Shown in pieces: positions 61,501 through 64,000 of a DNA stretch of 64,000 nucleotides. The notes beneath the pieces were generated by a model. It did not search any database. It worked only from the letters and a program-made list of their open reading frames with translations, and was not told the origin of the DNA. How positions within the stretch are numbered: position 1 is the first letter of the stretch; every line of letters begins with the position of its first letter. A program made the translations under genes and the position numbers. The stretch is from Centropus unirufus (Eukaryota > Chordata > Aves > Cuculiformes > Centropidae). Where the stretch lies: positions 3,376,472-3,440,471 of the forward strand of contig VYZI01000040.1 in the NCBI GenBank assembly GCA_013397695.1, in the 5' to 3' direction.

Positions 61501-64000
61501 TGCTGCTTATACAGCCACTGATTGTGGGTTTACCTGCAGTAATTGCATTAGAATAATTTCACTCAAGAGCACAAACACAACACTTGTTGCCAGCTTAAGC
61601 AATTTTTACTCCATCTGCCAAAAGAATAGTGCCTTTCAGAGTACATCCATTGCATTCTGGGTTGATGTGCCAGTGTGCCTTCTTCTACGAACATTGAGAA
61701 GATATTGAAGCAGAGCAGCACTCTGAGATTAGCCAAACGATCAAAACCTCCTGATTTCTTCATTATCCATCAATTTATCTGACCCCTTGCAATTCAGTAT
61801 CATTTAAAAAACCTTTCAAGGTCATACACAAAGCATTGCTGAGCATTGCTATGTCACAATGACCCACGTGGAGAGGCTGCTCCAGAAAACTGGCAAGGAG
61901 GCAGGGATGAGGCTATGGAGAATTTGAGAGAATGCCACCAGAATCACCACTGGGATGCTGTATGAATGCTACCAGAAGAGGAGAAAGCAGTTAAATTCAG
62001 GATCTCAGAAGGGTATTCCCCATCTCAGAGTATGAAACTCAGTATTCACTACTCCTAACATTCCTCCTGTAGTTACTCTGTAATGTTTTCCTATTCTCAA
62101 ATTACCTGATAAAAGAGGATGTGTGTTTTGCAGCTGTAACTGTGAATTAAATATTACAATTACTTACATTCTGGATTAATAAAATAGGTCAATAGCAGAA
62201 CCAAACCCAGAACACTGGTCTCATTTTGAAGATGAAAATGTTAATAATGGTTTCATAATCTAAAAAACAGAAATTCTCCCCCCAAAACTGATGACTTTTC
62301 CTGAATCAAAGCAGCTTGGACTTTGTTCTCTGTCCAAGCACAGTTTTCTCTTGCTTCATTTAAGCTTCTCAAAATGGAAATTACTGGTTTTTTCTTTTGC
62401 ACGCAGCTGTCACTTACATGAGTAACCATGAATTTGTTCTGTTTCTTTGCTCTGTTACTAAAAACAGCAAAATATTGTTACCATCCTGTTTTAACACACA
62501 TCACAGTGGGTTTATTAATACAGATAAGAAAGTTGATAAGGGATTAGGAAAAATGCGAAAAACTTTAAAACAGTTTCCAAAAGGTGTGTTTCATTACCTA
62601 GTGCAGAGCTGAGCTGGTTTTACCTGTGAGAAATGCCGAACTACCCGAGCAACTCTGTTAACAATGATTACAAGGCAACACTGTTGATGCAATGCAAATA
62701 GTTATTTTTTTTAAAGAGCTCCTTCGTTTTTACCTCAATGATGTACCACTGAGTTAGCTTAGTCCTCTTCAAAGTGCAATATTTGGTATACTGTACAGCA
62801 AAATACAAAGTGAAAATTAATATACGTTAGAAATATTTTTTAAGTCTCAGTGTTGAGACAATAAGATTGAGAATTATTCAAAACTCAGATATGTGAAGAT
62901 ACAATATCTTTCATGATGTTCACGCAAAACAACCAAAACCAGCTGAAATCTCCTTTTAGCAGCTGCTAAAGAACAGACCTTTCCTTAAAGAAAAGTCTCT
63001 AAACTTTGCTTGAGCTGCACAACATTGGAAACAAGCAGAGGTAATACAACTTCCAAACCTTCATACTTACATCTCTGAAACTATATATATCCATGAGGTT
63101 GGCACCCTATCTTTGGGAAGTTCAACAGCAACATCAACCTTTGCCCTGGCTTATTGCCAAATCAAGAAAACTCTTTACAGACTTACTTCCTTTAAAAGCA
63201 CTCACCGAAAGAGAGAACTGAATTGAATATCAGACAGATAAAACAGGGGGCTGGAAAAAAGCCACAAATCCACGTGGTTCATTTTGGAAACTCACTTGTA
63301 CTAACAACACTGGTAAATCCATAAAGTCATAAAGTAATGCCTTTGCCTGCACAGAGGCAACCCTTTCTTTCTCTTCTCCTTACGTAGAATTGAAACTGAA
63401 CATTGAGGTTGAAGCAGGATCTGTGCCAGAATAACATCTCATAGAAGTACCTTAAAACCATTTTCTGAATTACCAGAATAATGACAGTAAGTCAGACTTG
63501 TTGACGCATTTTATTGTGAGATGGGGAGTCTGGTAAAAAACTAGAAAATGACCATGATGTAACAAGGAACTTAAAAATGAAGTTTCAGATTTGTAACATA
63601 CATACATGAATACAGGAACAAATTGGCACAAAAATGTTAAACATTGTTCCCAACACTGTTTATAAGATTATTCTAATTTGGCTTACTAAGGAAATGAGAG
63701 GTTTATGGTTAGACTAATCTCTTAATAAAACTGCAGAGCATCATGCTATTAGTCACACAGTGAATTTTAAAATTTAAGAGCTTTATATTAAAAACTGGGT
63801 AAAGGTAAAATGAATTGATTGCAATTGTAAAATTAATACATTCCCATTTTAATTCTTCTGTTCTACAGTCCAAGGCAAGTATAAATGTTAACATAACACT
63901 GTTAAATCAAATCTCAATGCAAGAGAACCGATTGCATCTCTACTTTAAATCTTATCAACTTTCCAAATTTTCATACTAAAATATATTATTGTATTAATAC
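61501..64000. other. Gene-free, AT-rich stretch
   Basis: No gene or repeat is recognised up to the window edge. Open frames are sparse and at most 71 codons. The DNA could be intron, intergenic spacer or long 3' untranslated sequence of a gene outside the window; nothing I can see decides between these. Confidence 0.5.

Noticed and set aside
1..64000. CRISPR array, operon, prophage or plasmid functions
   Set aside because: No regularly spaced repeats, no gene packing, no ribosome binding sites; the CR1 elements point to a bird nuclear genome.
1..64000. Endogenous retrovirus or LTR pair
   Set aside because: No LTR ends, primer binding site or gag/pol/env-like frames were recognised; the reverse transcriptase remnants all follow CR1.

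Overview
The window looks like ordinary non-coding DNA from a bird nuclear genome. The main evidence is a set of CR1 LINE fragments, the dominant avian retrotransposon. Several keep the avian CR1 3' end, with the wording 'ttttccaacct…attctgtgattctgtg' or its complement. No Alu, L1 or rodent SINE was seen. Base composition is mixed and open frames are short and overlap on both strands. There is no bacterial-style gene packing, rRNA, tRNA, CRISPR array or phage gene. A galliform or related bird is my best guess, but species cannot be fixed by eye.

Layout. Positions 1-8600 hold no recognised gene; within them, 3720-4000, 5130-5590 and 5940-6500 read like non-coding regulatory DNA. A CR1 copy lies at 8640-9200 (minus). 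At 10463-10639 (minus) is the best coding candidate in the window: a 59-codon open segment between a good 3' splice site and a strong 5' splice site, with GC-rich third codon positions. I do not recognise the protein. CR1 copies follow at 19490-19894 (+), 25590-26425 (-) and 28047-28132 (+, tail only). An older CR1/L3-like relic with an A-rich stretch lies at about 31955-32099. The stretch 36740-37540 is the most regulatory-looking part, with clustered PBX/HOX-, FOX- and SOX-type motifs. Two recognisable younger CR1 copies lie at 44856-45398 (-, with a frameshifted ORF2 end) and 53250-54055 (+, with an internal deletion). An old degraded CR1 lies at 49800-50115 (+) and a MIR-like SINE relic at about 58825-58880 (+). 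From 58.9 kb to the end the DNA is AT-rich and featureless by eye.

Taken together, this is a gene desert, a very large intron, or the flank of a gene outside the window. No genes work together here in any way I can show, and I found no evidence for a new biological system. The useful leads are the orphan exon candidate, the possible conserved non-coding blocks, and the mix of CR1 ages in both orientations. All repeat identifications are by recalled consensus and eye; no search was run.
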